Shown: piece after piece, positions 16,115 through 24,214 of the stretch
Layout: each line of letters opens with the position of its first letter
How positions within the stretch are numbered: the stretch's first letter is position 1
NCBI GenBank assembly: GCA_003646305.1
Contig: QNFJ01000002.1
Location: forward strand, 1 to 36,645
Source of the DNA: Gammaproteobacteria bacterium
GTDB taxonomy: Bacteria; Pseudomonadota; Gammaproteobacteria; Methylococcales; UBA2780
Direction: 5' to 3'
DNA: 36,645 nucleotides
Made by a program: the position numbers and the translations under genes
The notes under the pieces: generated by a model
Seen by the model: the letters and a program-made list of their open reading frames with translations, nothing else
Told to the model about the DNA's origin: nothing
The model's database searches: none

Positions 16115-18831
16115 TAGAGAGTCCGTTTAACCTCCACACGATCAAACACCTCAATCTGGTCACCTGGCTGCACATCAGTATAATTCTTCACAGCAATACC
16201 GCACTCCATGCCTGATTTAACTTCATTAACATCATCTTTGAAGCGCCTTAATGACTCTAGCTGACCTTCATAAATAACGACGTTATCACGCAACACGCGA
16301 ATCGGAAGGTTTCGCTTCACAACCCCTTCTGTCACCATACAACCCGCGACTGCGCCGAATTTTGGAGAACGAAAAACATCTCGGACATTAGCAACACCCA
16401 GTATCTGTTCCTGGATCTCTGGCGCCAGAAGACCACTCACCGCACGCTTAACCTCATCGATCACATCATAAATAATACTGTAATAATGCAGATCAATTCC
16501 TTTCCCTTCGATTAGCTTTCTGGCACTCGCATCTGCACGTACATTAAAACCGATCACGATTGCACCGGCAGCGATTGCCAGATTAGCATCTCCCTCGTTG
16601 ATGCCGCCCACACCTGCCGAGATAACTTTTACTTTAACCTCTTCGTGGGAGATATTTATGAGCGCATCACGTAGTGCTTCTAAACTGCCTCGAACATCTG
16701 TTTTCAGGACAATTTTCAGCTCGTCAACATCACCTTCTGACATTTGATTGAAAAGTCCTTCCAGTCGCGCAGATTGTTGTTCTGCGAGCACACCCGCACG
16801 ATTCCTATTTTGACGCAAAGAAGCCAGTTCTTTTGCTTTACGCTCATCAGGGACAACCATAAACTCATCCCCAGCCTCGGGAATTCCAGATAGCCCCAGA
16901 ATCTCAACCGGCATAGAAGGTGTAGCCTCTTTTACCGGCTTACCATTTTCATCAAAAACAGCTCGAATACGTCCAAACTCCTCACCGCTCAAGACAATAT
17001 CGCCTTTCTTTAACGTTCCTTTCTGAACCAGCAACGACGCAACAGCACCTCGCCCTTTATCAAGACGCGCCTCAATCACAACACCCTGAGCCGCCATTTC
17101 AAGCGGCGCCTTAAGCTCCAGCATTTCAGACTGCAACAAGATAGTTTCCAGCAACTCATCAACACCTTGGCCTGTTTTGGCAGAAACATTGACAAAAATC
17201 GCGTCACCACCCCATTCTTCAGGTACAACTTCAAGCGCAACTAACTCTTGCTTAACGCGCTCAGGATCAGCTTCTTCTTTATCAATCTTGTTGACGGCAA
17301 TAATCATCGGCACACCCGCTGCACGAGAATGCTCAACCGCCTCTTTTGTCTGCGGCATCACACCATCATCCGCAGCAACAACCAGAATTACAATATCAGT
17401 TGCCTGAGCACCACGTGCACGCATCGCTGTAAATGCAGCATGGCCCGGTGTATCCAGAAAAGTGACAACACCCTGGTTCGTTTTGACTTGGTAAGCACCG
17501 ATGTGCTGGGTAATCCCGCCCGCCTCACCTGCTGCGACACGACTACTTCTAATATAATCAAGCAACGAAGTTTTGCCGTGATCAACGTGGCCCATAATGG
17601 TCACAACAGGCGCTCTTGCACTTTCAGAAATATCACTCGGCTGTACGCTGGCCAACACTTCCATTTCAAGATCATCGTCATTTTGCAAGACAGCAGTATG
17701 TCCCATCTCCTCAACCAGCAAGACAGCCGTTTCCTGATCAAGAATCTGGTTGATGGTGGCCATAATGCCCATCCCCATCATCACCTTAATGATCTCACCT
17801 GCTTTTACAGACATCCGTTGCGCAAGCTCTGAAACAATAATGGTTTCAGGCACATTGACTTCGCGAATAACGGGGGCAGTGGGTTTTTCGAAAGCATGTT
17901 TCGCATCACTGGCCACAACCGGTCTTGCCCGACCCTGCATTCTAGCTGGCTTCTTCTTGCGCCCTTTCTTGCCGCTAGCCATATGCAACTGCTTACGACC
18001 AAGGTGATCCTTTTTACCACCTGCTGGACTAGTAGAACTTTTAATTTTCGCTGTCGGTGCAACCTGTTCTTTCACTGGCTCAGCCTGCACCACTTTTGGC
18101 GCGGGCTTCGGCTTAACAGGTGCAAATTGAATCCTGTGAGAATTCTTCCTACGAACCGATTCTTTCTCTTTTTGAGCCTCAATTTCCGTCAGCTTTGCGG
18201 CCTCTTCAGCTCTCTTTTTCTCTTCTATCTTTTGGGCTTCCTGCTCTTCTATCTTTTGCGCTTCCTGCTCTTCTCTAGCCCTCTCTTCTGCGATTCTTGA
18301 AGCTTCTTCTGCAACTCTTCCAGCCTCGACTCTTGCCGCTTCTTCCTCTGTCTTTGCCGCTTCTTCCTCTGTCTTTGCCGCTTCGGCCTCTAGCCTTTCC
18401 TGTTCAGCGCTGTTAAGCGTCGCCTGCTCAGCTGCGATTTGAACCTGCTGTTCCTCTAATGCCTTTCTGGCCGCTTCCGCTTCAACTTGTTGAGTATCGT
18501 TCTCATTAACTTCCTCACGCTTAACATAAGTTTTACGCTTACGGACCTCAACACTTACAGTCTTTGAACCTGTTTTGCTAGCTGTTCGCCCTTGCTTAAG
18601 CTCGCTAACTGAACGTCTTTTAAGCGTGACTTTTTTAGGCACAACCGTTGCGCTATCTTCCTCTTTACCATGACGGTTCCTCAGGAAAACCAGCAAGCCG
18701 ACCCTTTCTTCTTCAGTCAAAACGGTATCTGCCTTCTTGACCTTTATTCCAGCCTCTTTTAGCTGCTCCATCAAGCGTTCAACGGGCACACCTACAACTC
18801 CTGCGAGTTGCTCTACTGTCACATTACTCAT
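16114..18831 (-). CDS. infB: Translation initiation factor IF-2
   Basis: The 905-residue GTPase delivers fMet-tRNA to the 30S subunit. An IF2_N domain occupies about 1-55. A long charged linker (about 105-310) rich in A, E and K follows, then a second IF2_N domain (about 325-375). The G domain has GHVDHGKT (414-421), DTPGH (460-464) and NKID (514-517), and the remaining domains II-IV bind the ribosome and initiator tRNA. The linker contains two different in-frame tandem repeats. GGAG lies upstream of the ATG. Note that its substrate tRNA, initiator tRNA, heads the same operon. Confidence 0.98.
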   Translation of the reverse strand: MSNVTVEQLAGVVGVPVERLMEQLKEAGIKVKKADTVLTEEERVGLLVFLRNRHGKEEDSATVVPKKVTLKRRSVSELKQGRTASKTGSKTVSVEVRKRKTYVKREEVNENDTQQVEAEAARKALEEQQVQIAAEQATLNSAEQERLEAEAAKTEEEAAKTEEEAARVEAGRVAEEASRIAEERAREEQEAQKIEEQEAQKIEEKKRAEEAAKLTEIEAQKEKESVRRKNSHRIQFAPVKPKPAPKVVQAEPVKEQVAPTAKIKSSTSPAGGKKDHLGRKQLHMASGKKGRKKKPARMQGRARPVVASDAKHAFEKPTAPVIREVNVPETIIVSELAQRMSVKAGEIIKVMMGMGIMATINQILDQETAVLLVEEMGHTAVLQNDDDLEMEVLASVQPSDISESARAPVVTIMGHVDHGKTSLLDYIRSSRVAAGEAGGITQHIGAYQVKTNQGVVTFLDTPGHAAFTAMRARGAQATDIVILVVAADDGVMPQTKEAVEHSRAAGVPMIIAVNKIDKEEADPERVKQELVALEVVPEEWGGDAIFVNVSAKTGQGVDELLETILLQSEMLELKAPLEMAAQGVVIEARLDKGRGAVASLLVQKGTLKKGDIVLSGEEFGRIRAVFDENGKPVKEATPSMPVEILGLSGIPEAGDEFMVVPDERKAKELASLRQNRNRAGVLAEQQSARLEGLFNQMSEGDVDELKIVLKTDVRGSLEALRDALINISHEEVKVKVISAGVGGINEGDANLAIAAGAIVIGFNVRADASARKLIEGKGIDLHYYSIIYDVIDEVKRAVSGLLAPEIQEQILGVANVRDVFRSPKFGAVAGCMVTEGVVKRNLPIRVLRDNVVIYEGQLESLRRFKDDVNEVKSGMECGIAVKNYTDVQPGDQIEVFDRVEVKRTL
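18221..18268 (-). repeat. 24-bp tandem repeat inside the infB linker
   Basis: Two copies of a 24-bp unit (18221-18244 and 18245-18268, one base different), followed by the first six bases of a third. In the protein this is a doubled eight-residue unit, EEQEAQKI-like, near residues 187-203. The frame is kept. Confidence 0.85.
18335..18376 (-). repeat. 21-bp exact tandem repeat inside the infB linker
   Basis: Two identical 21-bp units (18335-18355 and 18356-18376) and a partial third copy encode the repeated heptad AAKTEEE near residues 151-166 of IF-2. Confidence 0.85.
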
Positions 18832-18861
18832 CTGTATATACTCCTGTGTCTGCTCGTCTGA

Positions 18862-20367
18862 TTATTGCTCTTCAAACCACGCTTTACGCGCCGTCATAAT
18901 CAACTCTGCCGCACATGTTTTATCAATGCCTTCAGCTTCAATCAGCTCATCTACAGACTGGTCAGCCAAGTCATCTTTACTTTTTATGCCGATTGCCGCT
19001 AATGCGTAGGCAATTTCCTGAGTAACGCCCTCCATCTCGAGAAGATCATCAGCAATTTCAATTGTCTCCAACTGCTCTTCTGATGCAATAGCACTAATTA
19101 ACAAAATATCTCTGGCACGGTTACGTAGCTCTTCGACAATATCTTCATCAAACTCTTCGATTTGCAACATCTCTTGCTGGGGCACGTATACAAGCTCTTC
19201 AACTGTTGAGAAACCTTCCTGGACAAGGATGACCGCCACATCTTCGTCGACATCAAGTTTTTCCATGAACAGTTTAATCAAATCACCTGTTTCGGCTTCA
19301 CTCTTCTCTTCCGCCTGCGTTGCACTCATGACATTGAGCTCCCAGCCACTCAACTCTGTTGCCAACCTGACATTCTGCCCACCTCGTCCAATCGCTTGCG
19401 AAAGGTTGTCATCAGCGACCGCAACATCCATGCTGTGTTTTTCCTCATCAACAACAATTGATACCACTTCTGCTGGTGACATCGCGTTAATCACAAACTG
19501 GGCATCGTTATCATCCCAAAGAATAATATCAACACGCTCACCGGCCAACTCATTGGAGACAGCCTGAACCCGAGAGCCCCTCATACCTACACAGGCACCA
19601 ATTGGGTCAAGTCGCGGGTCATTACTTTTTACCGCAATTTTTGCCCTGGCACCTGGATCCCGAGCGGCACCTTTAATCTCAATCAGCTCTTCACCCACCT
19701 CCGGCACCTCTAGCTTGAATAGTGCGACCAAAAGTTCAGGTGCTGTGCGACTTACAAACAGCTGCGGCCCTCTCTGCTCAGACCTCACCTCTTTCAAGTA
19801 GCCACGTATTCGATCACCCGTTCTGACCGGTTCCCGAGCAATCATCTCTTCTCTGGGGATAAACGCCTCAGCCATTCCGCCAAGATCAAGGTAAACATTC
19901 CCCTTCTCAACTCGCTTAACAATACCTGTTATAAGCTCACCAACACGACCCTGATAAGCCTCAACAACTTTTTTACGCTCAGCTTCGCGCACCTTCTGGA
20001 CAATAACCTGCTTGGCCGCCTGAGCAGATATGCGACCAAAGGTTACAGATTCCATCGGCTCTTCAATATAACCACCCAACTCGATGTCTGACTGTTTCTT
20101 TTGCGCCTCTTCCAGTAAAATCTCCCGCTCGGGGCTTTCCATTCCCCCTTCAAATTCAGCATCAGCCTCGACCACCAACCATTTTCTAAAGGTTTCGTAC
20201 TCACCACTAATACGATCAATCGCCACACGAGCAGCAATGTCTCCACCATGCTTCTTGGTCGTTGCCATTTCAAGGCCCGCCTCTACTGCCTCAAAAACAA
20301 CCTCTTTGGCGATATCTTTTTCATTCGAAAATGCTTCGACTACAAGTAAAATTTCTTTGTTCGTCAT
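18862..20367 (-). CDS. nusA: Transcription termination/antitermination factor NusA
   Basis: The 501-residue protein matches gammaproteobacterial NusA. The order is an N-terminal RNA polymerase-binding domain (1-130), an S1 domain (about 135-200, GELITGIVKRVEKGNVYLDLGG), two KH domains (about 205-345, with ELAGERVDIILWDD and IGRGGQNVRLA), and two acidic C-terminal repeats (about 365-425 and 440-495). It modulates pausing, termination and antitermination. It starts 9 nt after rimP and precedes infB by 30 nt, the standard arrangement. Confidence 0.98.
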   Translation of the reverse strand: MTNKEILLVVEAFSNEKDIAKEVVFEAVEAGLEMATTKKHGGDIAARVAIDRISGEYETFRKWLVVEADAEFEGGMESPEREILLEEAQKKQSDIELGGYIEEPMESVTFGRISAQAAKQVIVQKVREAERKKVVEAYQGRVGELITGIVKRVEKGNVYLDLGGMAEAFIPREEMIAREPVRTGDRIRGYLKEVRSEQRGPQLFVSRTAPELLVALFKLEVPEVGEELIEIKGAARDPGARAKIAVKSNDPRLDPIGACVGMRGSRVQAVSNELAGERVDIILWDDNDAQFVINAMSPAEVVSIVVDEEKHSMDVAVADDNLSQAIGRGGQNVRLATELSGWELNVMSATQAEEKSEAETGDLIKLFMEKLDVDEDVAVILVQEGFSTVEELVYVPQQEMLQIEEFDEDIVEELRNRARDILLISAIASEEQLETIEIADDLLEMEGVTQEIAYALAAIGIKSKDDLADQSVDELIEAEGIDKTCAAELIMTARKAWFEEQ

Positions 20368-20376
20368 CTCGTAACC

Positions 20377-20844
20377 TTATTTTTTAAAACTGGTTTCTGG
20401 CGTCAGGTGCGCCTTCACAATCATCTGGAATGGGATATTGAAAACTTCACCATCCATATTTACAACAACCTTATCCTCTTCGACCCCCAGTAACATGCCT
20501 TTTACATTCCGCCGCTCTTGAAGCGGAAAACTCAATTTAATAGCAACCAACTGTTCTTTAAATCGTTCAAAGTGCTCCAATGTATATAGTGGGCGCTCTA
20601 ACCCAGGAGAAGAGACTTCGAGCTGGTAATTCCCTGGTATAGGATCTTCCACATCGAACAGACTGCTCAGTTGCCGGCTCACCGCAGCACAATCATCCAC
20701 ATCAATCCCTTTTTCGATGTCGATAAAAATCCTGAGCACCCCCTGTCCTGGCCTGCCGGAAAAATCGGCGCCTACAAATTCAAATCCAAGCCCTTCTACC
20801 ACCGGCTGTATAAGTTTTAGTAAATTCTCTGGTGCCTGCCGCAT
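20377..20844 (-). CDS. rimP: Ribosome maturation factor RimP
   Basis: The 155-residue protein is needed for 30S maturation. It has the typical VVEGLGFEFVGADF start, LRIFIDIEKGIDVDDCAAVSRQLS, and YQLEVSSPGLERPLYTLEHFERF. It is the first protein gene after the initiator tRNA. Two terminator-like hairpins lie between the tRNA and this ATG, one of them ending about 20 nt before the start codon. Confidence 0.97.
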   Translation of the reverse strand: MRQAPENLLKLIQPVVEGLGFEFVGADFSGRPGQGVLRIFIDIEKGIDVDDCAAVSRQLSSLFDVEDPIPGNYQLEVSSPGLERPLYTLEHFERFKEQLVAIKLSFPLQERRNVKGMLLGVEEDKVVVNMDGEVFNIPFQMIVKAHLTPETSFKK

Positions 20845-20860
20845 CGTCCTATTTTACAAA

Positions 20861-20883
20861 CAAAAAATGGGCCAATGGCCCAT
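20861..20883 (-). terminator. Terminator/attenuator hairpin directly upstream of rimP
   Basis: On the minus strand ATGGGCC/GGCCCAT (20877-20883 with 20867-20873, 3-nt loop) is followed by six U residues. It ends about 20 nt before the rimP start, so any transcript of the operon must pass it. Confidence 0.65.
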
Positions 20884-20939
20884 CCTGATTACACTATATC
20901 TACCGAGCCAACTCAACTCATCTAAAACTGGTTGATACA

Positions 20940-20965
20940 AAAAGACCCCTATACAGGGGTCTTTT
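20940..20965 (-). terminator. Intrinsic terminator between initiator tRNA and rimP
   Basis: AAAAGACCCCT (20940-20950) pairs perfectly with AGGGGTCTTTT (20955-20965) around a 4-nt loop. It lies 16 nt past the tRNA 3' end. Its symmetric A/T flanks allow action in both directions. Confidence 0.85.
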
Positions 20966-20980
20966 CTTTACCAAATCCAT

Positions 20981-21057
<77 letters not shown>

Positions 21058-21069
21058 CCTGATCCGAAC

Positions 21070-21099
21070 AGTATACCCAAAAGAGGCCACTGCTGGCAA
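21070..21099 (-). promoter_or_regulatory. Sigma-70 promoter of the initiator tRNA and nusA-infB operon
   Basis: On the minus strand TTGCCA (21094-21099) and TATACT (21070-21075) are separated by 18 nt, each 5/6 to consensus. The predicted start is a few bases before the tRNA 5' end at 21057. Confidence 0.65.
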
Positions 21100-21140
21100 T
21101 CATAGTCTTTAATTTTCTTTCGTAAAAGTACAGTTCATCT

Positions 21141-21806
21141 TCATTTTGAAGTGAGCATCAAAGATTGTCCCTTCTGATTAAAATTTACGCGGTTAAGAAA
21201 CGACATCCCCAACAAGACCTTTTTCGGGTGATTTCCTTCCATAACGATTGCATCAACACCTCTGAGGGTAATGCTTCCTACCCGAACTTTATTGAGTTTA
21301 ACCAGGAATGCAGGGGCATATCCTGATGCGGTAGAGACCATAACTCTTCTAAGCCTCTCATCAATCACAACGCCGTAGTGCTCGGCATCACGCCTGTTCA
21401 GCGCAACCTTTGTCGCACCTGTATCCACTAAAAAATTTACTGGAAAACCATTGATACTCCCAACCGTTAAAAACATTCCGTAGGAAGATTTCCATATCAC
21501 AACCTCCTTATCCGCCGGTTTTTTCAGGAAGCCGCCAATACGGCCACCTAGTTTTAGCCTCTGCTCCTTGCCATTTACCTCTAGCACCACCTCCTGATTT
21601 GTCGATGAAAGCAGCTTAATATTCCCTGAAATAGTCTTCCCTTTTTTAACAAAGTATCGCTTTCCATCAACAACAATGACAGCTCGATCTTTAAATAAAC
21701 CAACAACCTCAATCCGTGGCTCATCAGCCATAACATTATTGGCCAGCACAAGTAATATAAGCAAAAAAATAGTTGCAACAGCTCGATTAAATTCCGAGAC
21801 CGACAT
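21141..21806 (-). CDS. Periplasmic retroviral-type aspartic protease family protein
   Basis: From the ATG at 21806 the protein has 221 residues. It begins with a signal peptide (hydrophobic core ATIFLLILLVLA, likely cleavage after NNVMA). The C-terminal half is a clan AA aspartic protease-like domain with VDTGATKVALN (Asp128), the TIGR02281-type family found in many proteobacteria. A GTG at 21824 would overlap the end of pgpA and add six residues; I prefer the ATG because it places the signal peptide normally. Substrate is unknown. It ends the glyA-pgpA gene row, 8 nt after pgpA. Confidence 0.85.
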   Translation of the reverse strand: MSVSEFNRAVATIFLLILLVLANNVMADEPRIEVVGLFKDRAVIVVDGKRYFVKKGKTISGNIKLLSSTNQEVVLEVNGKEQRLKLGGRIGGFLKKPADKEVVIWKSSYGMFLTVGSINGFPVNFLVDTGATKVALNRRDAEHYGVVIDERLRRVMVSTASGYAPAFLVKLNKVRVGSITLRGVDAIVMEGNHPKKVLLGMSFLNRVNFNQKGQSLMLTSK

Positions 21807-21814
21807 CACCACAA

Positions 21815-22300
21815 TCAAAGCCACCCTGAGCTAACTATCCAGCTTAATATCAGCGCCGAAAACAGCCCCGCCAAAAGATCATCAAGCATAATTCCCAGCC
21901 CACCGTCGATATGTTTATCCACATAGCTTATCGGCCAGGGTTTTATGATGTCGAAAAAACGAAATAGAACAAACCCTACGAAGACTGCACTCCAACTGAA
22001 AGGCACCAGAAGCATCGTTACCATAAAACCAACAATTTCATCCCAAACAATCCCTGGATGATCATGAACACCCAGCGCCTTAGCCGTTTCTCCACACAAA
22101 TAGATACCTAGTAAGGAAAATAGTACCGTCAACACAACAAAAACAGGAAAACCTCCCGCAGAAGTAAGCAGGTAAATGGGTATTCCCATAATCGTACCCA
22201 CTGTGCCCGGCGCCTTTTTTGCGAAGCCGGCTCCAAACCCAAAGGCCGCATAGTAAACGGGATTTTCAGAAATCTGTTCGTGGCTAAGTTCTTTTTTCAT
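21815..22300 (-). CDS. pgpA: Phosphatidylglycerophosphatase A
   Basis: The 161-residue inner-membrane protein removes the phosphate from phosphatidylglycerol phosphate, the step after PgsA. Characteristic blocks are AKKAPGTVGT near residue 28, HDHPGIVWDEIVGF (metal-dependent site) and FRFFDIIKPWPI, with hydrophobic spans between them. Its ATG overlaps the thiL stop (TAATG), as in many gammaproteobacteria. Confidence 0.96.
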   Translation of the reverse strand: MKKELSHEQISENPVYYAAFGFGAGFAKKAPGTVGTIMGIPIYLLTSAGGFPVFVVLTVLFSLLGIYLCGETAKALGVHDHPGIVWDEIVGFMVTMLLVPFSWSAVFVGFVLFRFFDIIKPWPISYVDKHIDGGLGIMLDDLLAGLFSALILSWIVSSGWL

Positions 22301-23250
22301 TAAAAATGCTGGTATCCCAGCCTCCCCAACTCAATCTTTTTCCCATTCAGATAGATCTGCAACCCTTTCCGGGCCTCTATCTCCCCAATCTCAGTGACAG
22401 TACAACTCAATTCATTCTGAATTCCTGCCAACTTGCCCAGGTGCGCTTTGGGTACCGTAAAACAAAGTTCATAGTCATCCCCCGAAGTAAGAGGAAACAC
22501 CCAATCATCGTGACATTTGACATAAATCTTAACCGAAGAAGAAAGCGGAAGCTTCTCCCATTGAATTGATGCGCCGACTCCACTTTTATTGAGGATATGA
22601 CCTAAATCTGCAGCAAGGCCATCCGAAACGTCAATGCAGGACGAAGCAACACCCTCCAGGCAACGCCCTGCCTGCACGCGAGGAACAGGTTTCAAATAGC
22701 GCTCGAGTACTGCCAGATCCGCTGGAACTACCTTCTTTGCCTCTTGCAGGCCAAGGCCAGCATCCCCTATAAAACCGGTCACAAATATTTTATCACCCAC
22801 TTTCGCGCCTGATCGAAGCAGCCCTTTCCCTTTTTCCACTAAACCAAGAACCGTAACAGACAACGACAATGGTCCACGTGTCGTATCACCACCCACCAAC
22901 TCAATTGAATAACGATCTGCCAGAGAGAGAAAACTGCTAGAAAATGCCTCAAGCCAGTTTTCATCTGTGTTGGGCAGCGTAAGAGAAAGGAAGACCCACT
23001 TTGGTTCAGCTCCCATTGCCGCCAAATCACTCAAATTAACCGCTAGAGCTTTATGCCCTAATGATCCGGGGTCCGTGCGAGGTAGAAAGTGCACGCCTTC
23101 AACCAACGTATCGGTCGAAACAACCAGTTCAGACTGACTGCTTAAAGAAAGAATCGCCCCATCATCGCCGATCCCGATTCGAGTCGCCCCGTTGCCCATT
23201 TTTTGTCGGCAAAAAAAACGCTCTATGAGATTGAATTCAGAAAGAGCCAT
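22300..23250 (-). CDS. thiL: Thiamine-monophosphate kinase
   Basis: The 316-residue enzyme phosphorylates thiamine monophosphate to thiamine diphosphate with ATP. GIGDDGAIL near residue 26 and the AVNLSDLAAMGAEP and VGGDTTRG blocks are the AIR-synthase-type metal and ATP sites. CIDVSDGLAADL lies in the C-terminal half. The MALSEFNLI start matches E. coli ThiL (MACGEFSLI) although the ribosome site is poor. It overlaps pgpA by one base and starts 30 nt after nusB. Confidence 0.96.
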   Translation of the reverse strand: MALSEFNLIERFFCRQKMGNGATRIGIGDDGAILSLSSQSELVVSTDTLVEGVHFLPRTDPGSLGHKALAVNLSDLAAMGAEPKWVFLSLTLPNTDENWLEAFSSSFLSLADRYSIELVGGDTTRGPLSLSVTVLGLVEKGKGLLRSGAKVGDKIFVTGFIGDAGLGLQEAKKVVPADLAVLERYLKPVPRVQAGRCLEGVASSCIDVSDGLAADLGHILNKSGVGASIQWEKLPLSSSVKIYVKCHDDWVFPLTSGDDYELCFTVPKAHLGKLAGIQNELSCTVTEIGEIEARKGLQIYLNGKKIELGRLGYQHF

Positions 23251-23280
23251 AGCACATCAAAGTAACGACGATGGGTGCTT

Positions 23281-23715
23281 CTAACCTGACCGGGGGATCG
23301 ACCGTTCCGTCCCTCGCTGTTCACAGGAAATCTTATCGAGCACACCATTCACGTACTTATGACTTTGATCTGCACCAAAACGCTTTGCCAAATTGATCCC
23401 TTCATTTAAGACAACACGATAAGGAATTTCTGGCTTAAATAAAAGTTCGTACGCGCCAATCCGTAAAATAGCCCTCTCTACGGAGTCGATCTCATTAATG
23501 GGCCGATCAATAAAGCCACCCATCGCTTTATCCAACGCATCCAACTCTTTTGGAATACCGTGCAGCAGTTCTCCAAAATAGCGCTTAGCGCTGCCTTTTA
23601 ACTTTGCTGAGATTAAAAATTGCGCCTCGATCTCTGCGAGGTTGTCACCGGCCATCTGCCACTGATAAAGCGCTTGCACCGCACAACGCCTTGCTTCTGT
23701 TTTTGGCTGGCTCAT
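23281..23715 (-). CDS. nusB: Transcription antitermination factor NusB
   Basis: The 144-residue all-helical protein binds boxA RNA with S10 in rRNA antitermination. Segments RRCAVQALYQWQMAG, ERAILRIGAYEL and YRVVLNEGINLAKRFG are typical. The start overlaps the ribH stop by 4 nt (ATGA), a common ribH-nusB coupling. Confidence 0.96.
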   Translation of the reverse strand: MSQPKTEARRCAVQALYQWQMAGDNLAEIEAQFLISAKLKGSAKRYFGELLHGIPKELDALDKAMGGFIDRPINEIDSVERAILRIGAYELLFKPEIPYRVVLNEGINLAKRFGADQSHKYVNGVLDKISCEQRGTERSIPRSG

Positions 23716-24191
23716 TCAGCGCCAAGCTCCTTAAGAAGGCTGACCATTTCAATCGCTGAAAGTGCTGCTTCGGCTCCTTTATTACCTGCTTTCGTGCCCG
23801 CCCGCTCAATAGCTTGCTCGATACTATCTACAGTCAAAACACCAAAACTGACAGGAATATCCTGCTGCAGGGAGACCGTTGCCAGCCCTTTTGTGCACTC
23901 GCCCGCTACGTGCTCAAAATGTGGTGTGCCGCCACGAATCACTGCACCCAAAGCGATAATTGCATCATATTTGCCACTTGCAGCAACTCGCTGAGCGACC
24001 AACGGCAGTTCGAAGGCACCGGGCACTCGAACAATCTCAATAGAATTACGACTACAACCATGCCTTACCAGAGTATCAATAGCACCGCTCAATAGCTGCT
24101 CAACAATAAAGCTGTTGAACCGGGCCGTTAGCAGACAATAGCGTGCATCTGCACTGTTTAGTTGACCTTCAAAAGTTGTTAGTTCAGACAT
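23712..24191 (-). CDS. ribH: 6,7-dimethyl-8-ribityllumazine synthase
   Basis: The 159-residue protein condenses 5-amino-6-ribitylaminouracil with 3,4-dihydroxy-2-butanone 4-phosphate. VPGAFELPL, ALGAVIRGGTPHFEHVA (catalytic His in HFEHV) and PVSFGVLTVDSIEQA are the family signatures. It assembles as pentamers or icosahedral shells in the cytoplasm by family knowledge. It lies 23 nt after the ribB-type gene. Confidence 0.97.
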   Translation of the reverse strand: MSELTTFEGQLNSADARYCLLTARFNSFIVEQLLSGAIDTLVRHGCSRNSIEIVRVPGAFELPLVAQRVAASGKYDAIIALGAVIRGGTPHFEHVAGECTKGLATVSLQQDIPVSFGVLTVDSIEQAIERAGTKAGNKGAEAALSAIEMVSLLKELGAE

Positions 24192-24214
24192 ATAAGCTCT
24201 CTATTTAATAAATT

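Noticed and set aside
17248..17832. Long open frame on the plus strand opposite infB (194 codons)
   Set aside because: It is antisense to conserved IF-2 coding sequence, has a cysteine/histidine-rich composition typical of a shadow frame, and no ribosome site.
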